Shown here one piece after another: positions 21,540 to 33,342 of a stretch of DNA of 49,736 bases. The notes under the pieces were generated by a model, which searched no databases, had not been told where the DNA came from, and worked only from the letters and a program-made list of their open reading frames with translations. Origin of the DNA: Parastagonospora avenae f. sp. tritici 18332-5 (taxonomy: Eukaryota > Ascomycota > Dothideomycetes > Pleosporales > Phaeosphaeriaceae); the NCBI GenBank assembly GCA_022559985.1, contig JAFJTR010000127.1, positions 12,101 through 61,836 of the forward strand, read 5' to 3'. Numbering within the stretch: the first letter of the stretch is position 1; the number at the start of each line of letters is the position of its first letter. The position numbers were made by a program, and so were the translations under genes.

Positions 21540-22631
21540 GGTGAAGGCGGTGAGGATTGAGTCTGTCAATTGATGAGCCTAGAAGAAGAAGAAAGGTCAA
21601 AGAGGGAAACTTACCACGGGAGACGCCTGGTGGGTGTGAGTGAAGAAGTCGAGGATGTGAAGCTACTTGGACGAGCAAGCAGTAGAAGTACCTTGCCAGG
21701 CTCGACCCTGATGGAAGGAGCGCTATCGCCGGAATTGAATGGGGGAGCTATGTGAAGTGGCCGCTTCAACAACAAAGACCTTGAGCCGAACCTGAGCGCA
21801 GGCATGACGTGATTGCGTGCCAAAAATAGGACTTTAAGATAGTGCCATGAGGTAATTGAGACACGAACAGTCCGTCCGTGTGCAAGAAATGCGATTGTAG
21901 TGAGTGACGAGTTGCGGATCTTGCAGCGCCGATTCCTTTGGCAAACAGCGAAACCGGCCGCGAGGGCCGACTGACGAATGGCAAAGTGCGGAGACTAGTA
22001 AGTGACGAAGAATTTTTGAAGTCAGAGCGGCTGCACATTCGCCATGTGAAGGCGCAGGATGTGAATTACGATATGCATAAGGTAGGCTAGCTAGCGAACT
22101 TCACCTGCTGTAGATAAGCATCACAACGGTCGCAAGGTGATTGGTACGAGGTAATGGTAAGTTCTGACGCGCTAACAAGCTTCGGGCCATGCTGACGAGC
22201 ATTGAAGTGAGGGTGAGGCAGGTGTGGACCTTGGCACTTGAGGTGAGAGAGGCGAAATCGCGAGGCACGTGATAGGTGCCAGGCATAAAAAGGATGAGGC
22301 TCACACTTGAGAAGATGCAGACCCAACTCTTCGTTCTCTACACCGTCCAACTTCACCCTCTCACTCAGAGGCTTCGTCTGCTTCATCACCATCACCAGCC
22401 TCTGCCGAACCATGGCGGCCCTTGCCTATGCAGATGAGGCACACTAGATGCGGGAGCACAAGTGGGCATAGCTGCTGAGATGGTATTTCCAAGAGGTTTC
22501 CGTGCTACAGGGCGTTAAGCTCTCGGAGGTCTCGTACAAGATGCATGTGTCGCTTGAGGGCGGTACTGAGATTGCTGTACTAGACGGGATGCTTGCATAT
22601 GCAGGGTTACGTGCGAGAAATTGAACGCGCA
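21540..22631. other. Intergenic, no gene recognised
   Basis: 1.1 kb between the methyltransferase start and the DUF7924-like stop. Several ORFs (for example 22087-22413 minus) lack motifs and are not called. Confidence 0.5.
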
Positions 22632-23971
22632 TCAGGTGTTGCTGAGTGATGCTCTACTGAGAACGCGCTGGCGTTTTCGGGGTGGATTACATGGCTCATC
22701 ACCTAGCGATTGTGGTGATGGAGGGGGTATATTGATGGCGCTGTCTCTTTGAAAAAGTTCGGTACTGCTAGAGCTCCTGGACAGAAGGGGTGTTGCAGCC
22801 TGTTGTATACGAGTGGCTTCGACAGCAGCCCTGAGGTTGGCCAAGCGACTTCCAAAGGCATAGGCGAGGATGTTCTTCATCATATGGCGCAGGTCTGCGA
22901 CTTGTGGCTCGTCGTCGAGGAAGGCCTTCATGACAGGTTCCATATAGTATGCTGGCCGTTCCTCATCGAACTCCTCCCAGTGGACAAAGAGATGCGCAGA
23001 CTCCATATCGATGGTGAGGGAGAAGTGCACTGTGTCCTTGACAGTTGGGACGAAGCCGGCATCGGTGTAGAACTGGTGGAGATACCGGACAATGACGGCG
23101 CCGTCACGCGCACCTACGTACAAGTGTTAGAGAATCGCATTTGATTGCATTGAACGAGGCATGCTATTATACCTTGGGGGCGGGCTTGAAAATGCGTTTG
23201 GTTGTTCTTGGGGCTCTTCCACTGGGCACTCATGAAGGGAAAGTGCAGTGCCGGAGCGACTGCGCGGCTAAGCAGGCAGTATTCTTGCTGCATGGAGAAG
23301 GCGGTCGTAGTGCTGTCGCTGTCCTTCCAGTGACGGTAGCCAAATAGATGGTCTGGCTGAGGACCCTCGAGGGCGCCGTACTCTTTGACCCAGGCCAAGT
23401 CGATGGGTGGCGGCAGATAACGCTTGTCCAGGTTCTGCTTGGCCTTGACAGCCAGCATAGGTAGGTCATCATCCTCGTCGAACAACAGCACACCCTTGAG
23501 CAGGTCGATTCCATCCTGTTCCGCAAGGCGCTGGGCCCGCCTCTGCCGTTGGACAACGTGCCGTGCGTTTGGGGACCGCACTGCATCTAAATTCGAAGTG
23601 GCGCTTGCTTTCAACTCGTCGACGAAGGCCTGGAGGCAAGCTGGCAGGACTCGGCGGTTGCTGAAGTGGATACTGTAGTAGCGCAGCTTGTCCTCGTTGT
23701 CGCGGACCTTAGGCTCTGACGACTTAGACGGCGAGGCGCTGCGTGACGATGTAGCACCGGTAGTCCATGATGGCGGCGGCATCGGGGCGGGCATAGGTAC
23801 AGATATGGGCTGGCTCTCGGCAAGGCTATTGTGCAAGGCGAGCCACTCGTTCGTGAGGGGAAGGTGTGCCTGTGGTGGAGCGCGACGCGAAAGCGAGGGT
23901 GAGGGGCGGCTGCGCTTGGCACAACCCGGGAGCGACGGCGACGGCGACGGCGAGCGCGCGCGTTTGGGCAT
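22632..23971 (-). CDS. DUF7924-like fungal protein
   Basis: Exons 23971-23173 and 23113-22632 (59-nt intron with CTAAC branch site); 426 residues, phases fit. The start MPKRARSPSPS at 23971 gives the Ser/Pro/Arg-rich N-terminus usual for this family; the frame is open further upstream but starts there are less convincing. The conserved core covers DLAWVKEYGALEG, ALHFPFMSAQWKSP, GARDGAVIVRYLHQFY, SLTIDMESAHLFVHWEE and LRHMMKNILAYAFGSRLANL. The order of motifs (strand ending Q/E-W-K, then a helix, then a strand with W) resembles restriction-endonuclease-like folds, but this is inference. The C-terminal tail is basic (PPRKRQRVL). No intact recombinase partner is adjacent; a transposase relic lies 220 bp upstream. 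Confidence 0.75.
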
Positions 23972-24190
23972 GGGTATGTGAAGGAAGAGGCAACAAGCAA
24001 TAGGCGGCTGGCGTGTTGATATTGATGTTGATGGTGATGTTGATTTATGGTGGAGATGTCGAAGATGGATTGGCGTTCCATTATAGTGCCCGTGCGCTAC
24101 GCGAGCCATTACCTACAGCACACGAGCCACCCCAACTTCAAAACACATAATTAATCTACTCCAACTTTGACACGTCGTTACTCTACCAAT

Positions 24191-25238
24191 ATGGATCCAA
24201 TTAACGCTGCAATGGAAGCAATCGAATCGCGCGAACCCGGCGCATCTTTTTCGTACCGCAAAGTTGTCAACCAATTCGGCGTTGATCGCACGACGCTGTC
24301 GCGAAGACGCTGAGGCGCATCGCAGTCCCAGACGGAGTATCACGAACACCGGCAATTACTCAACCCACAATAAGAGGCAGAACTCGTTATATACATAGAA
24401 AGATGCACCGAGCGAGGCCTGTCATCTACACGAGAGATGGTACGAAATTTCGCAAGTGCAGTTGCGAAATGGGAGGCTTCAGATGCGCGGGTTTCGCGCT
24501 TTCTGCATCAACACAAGGATGAGCTCACAGTCAAATGGAGCGCCGGGCTTGATCGCAATCGTTACTAGGCTGACTTATATAAGAAATACGAGTCGTACTT
24601 TGAACTACTGCGTGGGGAAATGCGAGAGTACGATATAGAGCCGGGCAATACCTATAATATAGATGAGAAGGGCTTCTTCTTCGGCATAATTACACGCACC
24701 AAACGCGTCTTTTCTAAGGCCAGTTTGGCTAGCAAAACTGCGCACGGCGGCTATACAAGATGGCAACAGGGCTTAGATCACGCTCCTAGCTTGCGTTTGT
24801 GGCGATGGGAGCTTACTGCCGCCCGCTCTCATCTACGAGGGAAAAGCTAGGTTGTAATCGAGCTGGGTTGACTCTATTAAAGCTGGAAAACACGACGTTG
24901 CTGTCACTAACTCAACCTCAGGATGGACGAATAACGATATTGGATTAGCATAGCTTGAGTAGTTGTTTGAGCGCTATACTGCAGCAAAAGCGCGTCGGCA
25001 ACAGCGCCTCCTCACCGTCGATGGCTACGGCAGCCACGTTACGCGCGAATTTATCGACTACTGCGACGCCAACAAGATACTCCTTGCCGTATTTCCTCCT
25101 CATTCAACCCACACCTTACAGCCGCTCGATGTGGTAATGTTCTCACCGCTGTCGAAGCACTATACTCAAGGACATACAAATTGCCATTCTTTTTCACTAT
25201 TAAGAAAGGGTTTTGCTGAAAAAATTAGAGATGCCTGA
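24191..25238 (+). mobile_element. Pogo/Fot1-type (Tc1-mariner) transposase relic
   Basis: From ATG 24191 (MDPINAAMEAIES) a Psq-type helix-turn-helix is readable (SYRKVVNQFGVDRTTLSR), then after stops and frame changes REMVRNFASAVAKWEA, NTYNIDEKGFFFG (first catalytic Asp) and, in another frame, LLTVDGYGSHVTREFIDYC and FPPHSTHTLQPLDV (second and third acidic region). At least three stops and several frame changes make it inactive. Repeated AACTTTG(C/T)-like motifs near 25315-25375 may belong to its right end; I found no matching left inverted repeat. Confidence 0.8.
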
Positions 25239-25335
25239 AGTAGAGGTAATTAGCTATCTTTGGTTTTTACAAGCGTTGTCATGGTGAAGGCCTTGAGAGG
25301 CTTAAAGCTGCAGTCAACGAACTTTGTGCAGCTAA

Positions 25336-25781
25336 CTAACTTTGCATAGTCAACCAATTTTGCAGCTCCACCGGTAGAAGCCACATCTCTTGCTTGAGAT
25401 TATCATCAAGCTTCTTCCTCATGCCTTCGTCAAAAGCTAAGGTGCCAGTCCGAGCTGGAGATAGTTTCGGCAGATATACTTTCAGTGGCCTAGGTTGCAA
25501 TCTATGTTAAGTCAGCGATAGCTACATATTTGTATTGCAGGCTTGTTACATGGAAGTTATACATACCCGTATGCAAACCATTTTCTTCTCTCGCTCTTAA
25601 GATACGCATAACGTTCCTGACATGAGTAAGAGCTTCGTCCCTCCAAAATGAGACCAATCCTTCTCCATGACCACCTCTGCCTCCGCAGCTTCATGATGAT
25701 ATGATCCTCTTTTGGCGTCCAGTCTGATGTCCCTCTTTTAGTATTTTGTAGAGGACGTGTGATAGGAAGTTTCGCATCCAT
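25336..25781 (-). CDS. Small Myb/SANT-like DNA-binding protein
   Basis: Exons 25781-25567 and 25501-25336 (65-nt intron); 126 residues, phases fit. Residues ~18-62 form a Myb/SANT-like helix set: SDWTPKEDHIIMKLRRQ, WSWRRIGLILEGRS, CQERYAYLKSERRKW. Exon 2 encodes LQPRPLKVYLPKLSP and a short tail. The last codons and the stop lie in the repeated AACTTTGC-like sequence that seems to be a transposon end. It sits immediately downstream of the DUF3435 gene on the same strand. Confidence 0.65.
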
Positions 25782-26756
25782 AGTTGGCGAGGAAATGCGG
25801 CTCGAAGATGCCTCGGAGCGAGAGAGAAGAGAGAGAGGGGGAGCCAGTAAGCAAGACTGTTAGGAAAGCAATAAGTTTATAGTTTATAGCTAGATACTCG
25901 CCTTCGGTGAAGACAGGGTACGGTTTTCAAACGCCGAGCCAGCTATGCCGTTACCCTGTATCATGTCATAGGGGCGGTAAGTGCGGTCAATGGTGCCCAT
26001 GATAGTGTGCACGAGCCGATGCTGATAGGGGTGTAGTAGGCTCGAGCACGTCGTCTCTGCGGCGCAGTCACTCAGGTATACTCGAGATAAACAGCAGGGG
26101 CCATAGTGGCTGCCTGGTCGTGACGGCAGAAATGCAGCAGCATCATTGGCGTTGCCCTTACCAACATCGTGTCTAGGGCCTGAACATATTCCTGCTCTTC
26201 TGTTCCAGACGTAATATGGGTAGCTTCAGGGTTTCATGTCTCTCCACGCTGAAATAGCTTGTGAGGTACCTTGTTCCAAACTGGACAGCTCAAAAACGCA
26301 ACATAATTCGCAGTGTGCTAAATTAATTAACTTATATGAATAAACGATACATCTTCTGTGATGCGGCTATGCAGGCAGTATTTAAGATGGAGCAGATCTA
26401 TACGCTTACTATAAATACATAAAGACGAGATTGTTTAGAGGCAGAACGATGCTGCGACTTAGCTATCGTAGTATAGGGAATCTCAAAATAAGCCGTCCCC
26501 GTACTACAATATAGAGGAAAACCATGTTCTGTATACTCCACTTCCACATCCATGCAATGGGGTACTTTATAGTTCTGATGCAGTGCTATGACTTGTAATC
26601 GGCGTCTTGCTCCGTTGCGCCTTTGAGGTCGCTAGCTCGACCTAAGAAAGCAGAACCTAAATTTTTGGGCTATTGAAAGACTAGGAGGAGCCATTGCTAT
26701 TTCTATGCATGATGAATTCTCCTTAATGCATCCTGTCAGAGAGAATTGCGGGTATA
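25782..26756. other. Intergenic, no gene recognised
   Basis: About 975 bp between the Myb-like gene start and the DUF3435 gene stop; nothing recognised. Confidence 0.5.
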
Positions 26757-29357
26757 TTAATGAGACACTCCGTGGACATCGAACGCATGCCTCTTAAAAT
26801 GCATCATGCCAAACAGCATGTCAGAGCAACTAGGATGGCGGCATACAAACTCTGACTGAAGCTCAGAGAGTCGGAAATGATTCTCCACATGCTTCTTCAG
26901 GACATCCTTTCGTGGAACATGGCGAATCCTGCGTTCGTACGAGAACTCTTCATTCCCTATGCAGATAAGGCACACCGGATGAGGGAGCACTGTTGGGTAC
27001 AGCTGCCCAGACCGTACCTCCAGGACGTCTTCGACAGGCTGTGGTGCGTCAAGCTCTTCTTTCACAATCTCGCAGACCTGGTGTAGTGGGCTCTTCTCCA
27101 AGCCATCGGTGCACTTCTTTCGCTTGTTCGAGAAAGATGAGCCATCAGCTTCATATGCGATCAGTCCCACCTTCTTTCGCTTGAATGCCTTTGGCTGCCG
27201 CGTTTCTTGTTTTTGGCATAATCTAGCCAAGGTTCGCACAAATCGTACCCGGGCTTTGTCGTCCTGAGCCGGCTTAAAGAGCATGCCCGCGATGGTGGCT
27301 CGCTCCCGAAGTTCAAACTCAACGGCTGGTAGCGTCAGAACTTCGGCTGCTGCCTTCCCACTGAGTTGTCTTGCTATTTCGATTGTATCGATCGATTCAT
27401 GGAATTCGCGGATGGCAGAATCTAATCGTACTCTGTACAATCTCTGGTATGTACTGACGATCTTTCGCTTCGTCTCCTCGTATTTCTTGTAAAGATCCGT
27501 TCCTTGACCCTTCGCGAGTGGTTGAAAGCCTTGGTCATAAAGCTGTTCTTTGTACGTTTCTCGCTCCTTACGAAGGACTACGAGTGCGGGGTCATTCTTT
27601 AATGCCTCCTGTTGTGCGTCATCCAGCTCCGTGGGTGCACGTCGATCGCGTGTTAAACCCATGCGTGCAACAGATTCGATAAGAAGGTCTTCTGGCGGGC
27701 TTCCAAAGTAGATAGATTGAAAGTCGCGGGCAATATGCGTTGGCGTGTAGTACTTCTCGTATGTAGTCCCAAGATGACCCATAGTCTGGTTCCGTTCTAC
27801 TGGGTCAAGAGCGCCTAGTACACCCTATAAGCTTGGGCGACGCAAGAGCAACACGCAGTTTTAGGCAGACTTACAGTTGATATTCCTTCCAGAAGCCCGG
27901 CGGAGCTGGTACAGCTCCAATGATTCTTCAAAGCCTGCAACACGTCCCAAGCGTACAAAGATATCGCGGTATTTCGCATAGGGAAACGCTTGCTCTGTCA
28001 GTATACAAATACCCTCGCTGGTGTTCCTAACATCGCATAGGAACGGTTGGTCCGATAATTGCGTTTTCCATTTGATGAGGAGTACGTCACGGCCTGCAGG
28101 TATATTGAGGTCGAATATATCCTGAACACGAGTAAAATCGGCCCTGAATGCTCCTCGATTAACGCCAATGCTCAGGATATACGAAACTAAACAGAAGGCG
28201 AGAGTCCCTTCTAGACGGAAAGTGAACTTCTTCCTGCAAGATAGTACGAATCAGCGAGGTTTCTCCGGTCCTATATTTGCTTGCCAACTTACGGTTTTCC
28301 ACCCTTTTCCTTATTTTTGATATTCTCGAGATTGACATTCGCCACGATAGTACTCCGGTTCGGATCTTCAATGCTGCGAACCTTCAGAAGTTCGATGTTC
28401 CTAAACGAGAGGGCCTTGTTGCTGCCTTTAGCGCTTGCGCTTTCGACGATGGCTCCAGGTCTCGTGGCTGTAGAAGCACTGAGGAGCAGAAGCAGCGATA
28501 TCTGAACTCGGATGCAACCATGGAGGGGCTTGGTATCATCTACCCAAAGTGCGTGGAGAATGGCGTAGAGGTCCTGGACGTACATCGCATGCTTTTCCTT
28601 CTCGGATTTGTCAAGCTCGAGGGTCGGAATCCACTACTGCTGTGTTAGTGCGCTACTATACAAGGAAGAAACGTGTCTATTAGAATATACATTACAAACA
28701 TCGGTGAGGACATCAGCGTCCATCGTGTGGCGTGTGAGATCCATATAGCACATGCTGATTCTTTTCCAATAGCTCCGCATTGAGCTCTCCTTCTTGACGC
28801 GGGAATGCTTCTTCCGCCAGCGGAGATACGCTTTAAATGCCTCTGGGTCGCATGCGCGTAGTTGTTCTTCTGGGGACCTCTTGGTCTTTTTCATAATCTT
28901 GAAACAGTACCTAATGTGCGTTAGTCAAGAGTCTGCAAAGATAAGATGTATGCAGACGAGATAGACCTTACCTCTCCCAGAATTCGCCTTCCCTCTTCCA
29001 TAGTTTCACAGTATGAGGGGTATGGTTTGGCTTAGCTGGCCCCTCCGCCCTCAACTGAGCAATGTCTTTTAGTATCTCTTCGGCTTCAGAGTCTAGATCC
29101 GCGTCTAGCTCCTGTTCCAAGATGAGGCCAGCATCTTCGCTCGTGCGTGGCTCGATATCCGTATCCGCCTCAGTATCGGGGTCCGAGTATAGGTCGGAGA
29201 TTGAGTTGCTGTCTGACTGCCCTTCCCAGCACGAGATGGCAGCTGGAGATGGGTTGGATCGACGCAATGAGTAGCGATTTCGCAAATGTGCAGCGTTTTT
29301 GACGGCAGCAGAGGTGGCTAACTCTCCGCGAATATTTCGCTTCGTGAACGACGGCAT
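26757..29357 (-). CDS. DUF3435 (FluG-domain) tyrosine-recombinase-like protein with C2H2 fingers
   Basis: Five predicted exons: 29357-28972, 28910-28691, 28633-28293, 28233-27875, 27814-26757; introns 57-61 nt, every phase fits, 787 residues with no internal stop. N-terminus acidic; core from KLWKREGEFWERYC through KKESSMRSYWKRISMCY, NWIPTLELDKSEKEKHAMYV, LSASTATRPGAIV, NKEKGGKPKKF, LELYQLRRASGRNIN and NQTMGHLGTTYEKYY. Candidate active-site residues are R260, Y424-x-x-R427, H449 and Y457/458, the layout of Crypton-type tyrosine recombinases where Tyr replaces the usual His (from memory). The C-terminus has two Cys/His sets (CLICIG..H..H; CRHPSC..H..H). DUF3435 includes the captains of Starship elements; members with C-terminal fingers may form a separate clade, so captain status is inference. 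Confidence 0.88.
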
Positions 29358-29909
29358 TGCCGTAGGAGGCGAGCAGCTGGAGAAAGTTTAGGAGAAGAAG
29401 TAGGGGAGGCGGTGGTGGAAGAGATAGTGCGCATGCCATCACAATAAGTAGGCGCCATTATTGAATTTCACGGAGGCGCTGACGGGACTCGCAGCCTTCC
29501 TCGTCCCACTAGCAGGGTAGCATAGTGAGGACAGTGCGGCGAGGTAAAGCCCCACTTAGAGAAGTTAGAGAGCATGGGCTTGGTTAAAGCGGCAATAGGA
29601 CAGAAGCTAAGCGAGGTGGAAATGCCTCCAAAAGCAGCGGCTAAAGGACTCCTAAAATGGATGCAATTCCACTGCTACATACATATTAATAGTAATTATA
29701 GGTGCTCTTATTAGCACTAGTTTGTTCAGCAATAGCTCTACTAAGTCTAGGCTAATCTTGTCCTATATATTATGTATAAGGCAGCGTGCTTGCAGCTGCG
29801 CAATCTATCCAGTGTAGTTAGTTTAATCCTGCAGAGTAACTGTTAGGTCTCGTAGGTGTTAGTGCGTTATAATTTCGCTTTATAGGAGCAGTAAGACTCT
29901 TAATTATTA
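29358..29909. other. Intergenic / AT-rich repeat debris
   Basis: The first ~200 bp are the pyrimidine-rich (coding-strand) promoter of the DUF3435 gene. From about 29640 composition becomes strongly AT-rich with many TA steps, as in RIP-mutated repeats. Confidence 0.55.
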
Positions 29910-30120
29910 GATTAAATAGGTTTAGTAGATAGACCTAGGTTAAAGTATAATAACTTAATTAATTGTGCTGTGCTCTTGTCTTCTGCTACGTGTTCTAGTT
30001 TTTGTTTATAGTGTTACACCCAAGCTTTGTGTTACTTAACTATTCCTAGTCGTGAAGATGATGACACCTAACACCAGCTATCTGACAGCAACTAGTCCTC
30101 TAATACGCGACATATCTGAC
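29910..30120. repeat. 211-bp dispersed repeat, copy 1
   Basis: Aligns without indels to 49001-49211. I count 16 differences, 15 of them transitions, nearly all interconverting CpA/TpA or TpG/TpA. Type unknown; copy 2 follows a Ty3/gypsy RNase H relic, so it may be part of such an element. Confidence 0.9.
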
Positions 30121-30271
30121 AACTTATTTGCCAATCTAATCTATACTACCTTTAAGCATGATTCTTTAAACATCAGTAGCGCCTATGTTGCCGTAGCCCT
30201 ATAGCTAGCTTCGCCTACTCGTCCCATTTGATAACTGCCTTAATAATCTAGAAGAATTATTAGCGTTAAAA

Positions 30272-31618
30272 CTAGAATAGGGGAATACTCCGGGGACCTA
30301 CACTGCCTTTCTTCATGTCTTGGAGAGCCTGATCTAGCTCAGACATTGGGTAAATTGTGACCAGCCTATCAATTGGAAATTTTCCTGTCTTGTGGAGCTC
30401 CACCAACATGGGTAGAAACTAAAGCAAGAGTCCGTCAGTGTAAAAAAGCTTCTTTGGAAAACATTCACGTACCTCTTGGGGCACCGAATCTCCCTCGACC
30501 AATCCCACAAATGTCTTTCCCTCGACCATGAACTTCAGCGCATCAATCTTGATCTCGACCCCTGCAGGTGCGTCGCCAATAGAGCCAGCTGTTCCGAAGG
30601 GATGTATGCAGTCAATTAAAGATGCGATGACGGAGGGTACGCCGCTGCAATCAATTGCAAATGAAGCGCCTCGACCCGTGATCTCCATCACTTCAGCCAC
30701 TGGATCAGAACGAGACGCATCGATAGCGTGTGTGGCACCCAGTTCTTTCGCCAGCTCGAGCTTGGATTCCACAATGTCTACCACAATGATCTTTTCGAGA
30801 CCAAGAAGCTTGGCTGCCATCAGCGCTGTGAAACCGACGCCACCAAGGCCAAAGATGACTAAGGATTGTGCTGGCGTGGGCTTCAGAAGATTTAGGATAG
30901 CTCCAGCGCCAGTCTGAAAGCCGCAGCCACCCTATGTGCGACGATTAAACTCTGTCAAGATACGAGTCTCGCATCAAACGTTCGACTGACTTACTGCGGC
31001 ATACAATCCCATGTTTTCAATATCTTGACCAGGATATTTCGTCACGCACTGTTGCGCAACGACTGAGAGTTTGGCAAACGAGGAGTGGCCAAAAAACCCC
31101 GCGCTGACCGGCTGCCCATCTGGCAATCGTGCATGAACCGACTTGTCTTGGTAACGTTTTGCCCCGAAGTTGCAGTCGATGAAATTCCAGCATCGAGCAG
31201 GCTTACCATTCTTACAGCTTTCGCAATGCCCGCAAGTGTAAAACGACAGAAGCACCGGGTCACCAATCTGAATAGACTTATCGCGGACATTCTTGCCAAT
31301 GCTGCGGACGATACCTGCTCCCTCGTGGCCAAAGATTGCAGGATAATCACAGACATCTCCAAACAGTCCTTGCTGCAGCAACATGTCCTGTGGCAAGCTT
31401 TCGGGTCAGCCGCGTACTTTCTCATTGTCTAAGCAACAGAAACAGTGCAAGCGAGGGCGTCGAACCGTATGACAGATTCCGGAAAACTTCATTTCGATGA
31501 GGAATTCATCGTCGCGGAGCTCGTTGAAAATGACGGTAGCAAGGCGGAATTCTGCGCCTGGTCGGTCTACTATCAATGCTGCGGTGCTGATGTCTTTGCT
31601 ATAGACGTGATTTAACAT
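30272..31618 (-). CDS. Zinc-dependent alcohol dehydrogenase (MDR, aryl-alcohol type)
   Basis: Exons 31618-31466, 31387-30995, 30931-30473 and 30418-30272; 383 residues, phases fit. Catalytic zinc motif FSGICHTDM is rebuilt across intron 1; GHEGAGIV; structural zinc loop CGHCESCKNGKPARC; Rossmann signature VIFGLGGVGFTALMAAKLL followed by an acidic VDIVESKLELAKELGATHAI (NAD preference likely). Length and the DPV..YTCG lobe fit the class-III/benzyl-alcohol dehydrogenase branch, which oxidises primary alcohols to aldehydes. The donor of intron 1 is GTTCGA, unusual but in phase. It may feed the aldehyde dehydrogenase three genes away. Confidence 0.92.
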
Positions 31619-32306
31619 GGCGTAAAGACAGATGGAGGGAGAAGTGGGAAATGGGAAATGGGAACAGAATCGAATTGTTGCAGTCACGCGGAGGACGGCT
31701 GGGAGCTGAGAAACACTGACTTTTGCCGCGATTCAGCCCTCCTTTTCGCTTAATAGTCAGCCTACACTCATCTAGCGCTGAGGGTAGAACTCGGCGCATT
31801 ACCACAACCTTATCTGGTAGATAGCTTATCTATTGCATTTGCACGACTCGTTACAAAGTCGTCGACCTCCAGCCTTTTTCGTGGCGTGCATTTGTGGGGT
31901 TGCGCTAGGATATTGTGGATACCACCTTCCCCAAACATTCTCCAAATTCAGTTTATGGTGAACAAGTAGGCCTGAAGATTGCGTATACGCGGCCCCGGCG
32001 CAGGTGAAGCTTCAATTTTGAGGGACATAGCTTGATAACGGTACTCTTGCCTTTGGTGAAAAGTATTGCAGTTTTTAGCAGCTTCTTTGCATTTCTTTGT
32101 CTATATGTATTAATAACGTGGTTCATAAGCAAGTGAATCTGTCGAGCGAAAAAGCGGACAAGTTTTGACGTTCAATTAAATTACATATCTTTTCTGGACA
32201 TACCAAATGCTCGACCGTATTAATGTAGCACGGGAACCTTTCCACATGATGGTGCTCTAGAGAAACTATATTAATGGCCTAGAGATATTTCAAAGCCATG
32301 CTGGTT
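31619..32306. other. Intergenic: ADH promoter and 3' flank of the dehydrogenase
   Basis: 688 bp. Pyrimidine-rich on the ADH coding strand next to its ATG; no other feature recognised. Confidence 0.55.
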
Positions 32307-33342
32307 CTATGCATCGCCATCTTTGAACAGATTAAACACACTGCGCGAGTCTTTCCCCGCAGTTCTGCTGTCAACCACTGCCTTCGTGTAAACTCTAAGT
32401 ACAGTTTCGTCCATCAAGGTCTGTGCTTTGACCTGATGTGCTAACGCGACGCTCATCTCCAACACGCCCTTCGACAGCTCTACACTGAAACCCCCCTCGA
32501 AGTTTTTCTCACTGGCGGCACCAGCTGTTACGCCTTTAACCGGGTTCTGTTCCAGACTATTGTAGTTCCTTCCACTACTCGCGTTGATGACGCCGGCAAG
32601 GACCTTTGCGTCCAGTCCATATTTGAGACCAATATTCATTGCCTCACATGTCCCAATCGTGGTGATGGCGCTCAGGTAGTTGTTGATGAACTTCGTCGCC
32701 AGGCCAGCACCAGAGGGGCCACAATGGAAAATGCTCTCTCCGAAGGTTTTCAAGACGCTCCATGCTGTATTATATGAGTCCTCCGGTCCACCAACCATGA
32801 TAGTCAAGGTCCCTGCTCGTGCTCCATTTGGACCGCCGCTGACGGGAGCGTCGATAAAACTACCAGCCTGGCACTTCAGAACCTGTTCCTTCACCTGCAA
32901 GCTGGTAGTAACGTCGATGGTGGAACAGTCGATGAATTGCGTGGCAGTCGTTTTCTTTGGGATAGAGAGCAAGCCTGTTGACGGGTTCGTGAAAATGTCG
33001 AGAACATGTACACCCTTTGGCAGCATAGTGATGACGACATCCTAAGCATCCTGAAGTTAGTTCAACGTGTGTGATTAAGAGATAACATCAATCCTGCATT
33101 CTTTGCCAACGTATCGTAACAAGCAAGCTACCCACCGATTGTTCAGCCACTGCCGCAGGGGTATCTGCTACTTCGACGACACCTTCCGTCTCCTGGATGA
33201 ATTGATTCCGCCGATGTTCGTCCAATTCGCATACAATGACGTGGGAAGCTTGATGTATCTTCCTGCGCAAGTTTTGAGCCATGCCATAGCCCATTTGACC
33301 TAGACCGATGAAGCCGTAGGTAAGCTCCTTCGCAGATGCCAT
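32307..33342 (-). CDS. 3-hydroxyisobutyrate dehydrogenase family protein
   Basis: Exons 33342-33136 and 33041-32307 (94-nt intron); 313 residues. N-terminal dinucleotide fold YGFIGLGQMGYGMAQNL; substrate-binding DAPVSGGPNGARAGTLT; catalytic helix GPSGAGLATKFINNYLSAI with the invariant Lys; C-terminal SSGRNYNSLEQNP helix. All signatures of the beta-hydroxyacid dehydrogenase family (3-HIBADH, tartronate-semialdehyde reductase, related enzymes) are present. In valine catabolism the product is a semialdehyde; in a cluster with a semialdehyde-type ALDH it may handle another 3-hydroxy acid. Divergent from the CMD-like gene at 33924. Confidence 0.92.

Noticed and set aside
20676..21560. Plus-strand ORFs over the methyltransferase
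   Set aside because: Antisense shadows in GC-rich coding sequence; the minus frame carries the SAM-binding motif.
21540..21805. Upstream exon extending the methyltransferase
   Set aside because: The possible intron 21579-21615 gives an out-of-phase junction that meets a TGA, so it can only be a 5'UTR intron.
23611..24081. Arg/Ser-rich minus-strand ORF of 156 codons
   Set aside because: Alternative frame of the DUF7924-like gene's low-complexity N-terminus.
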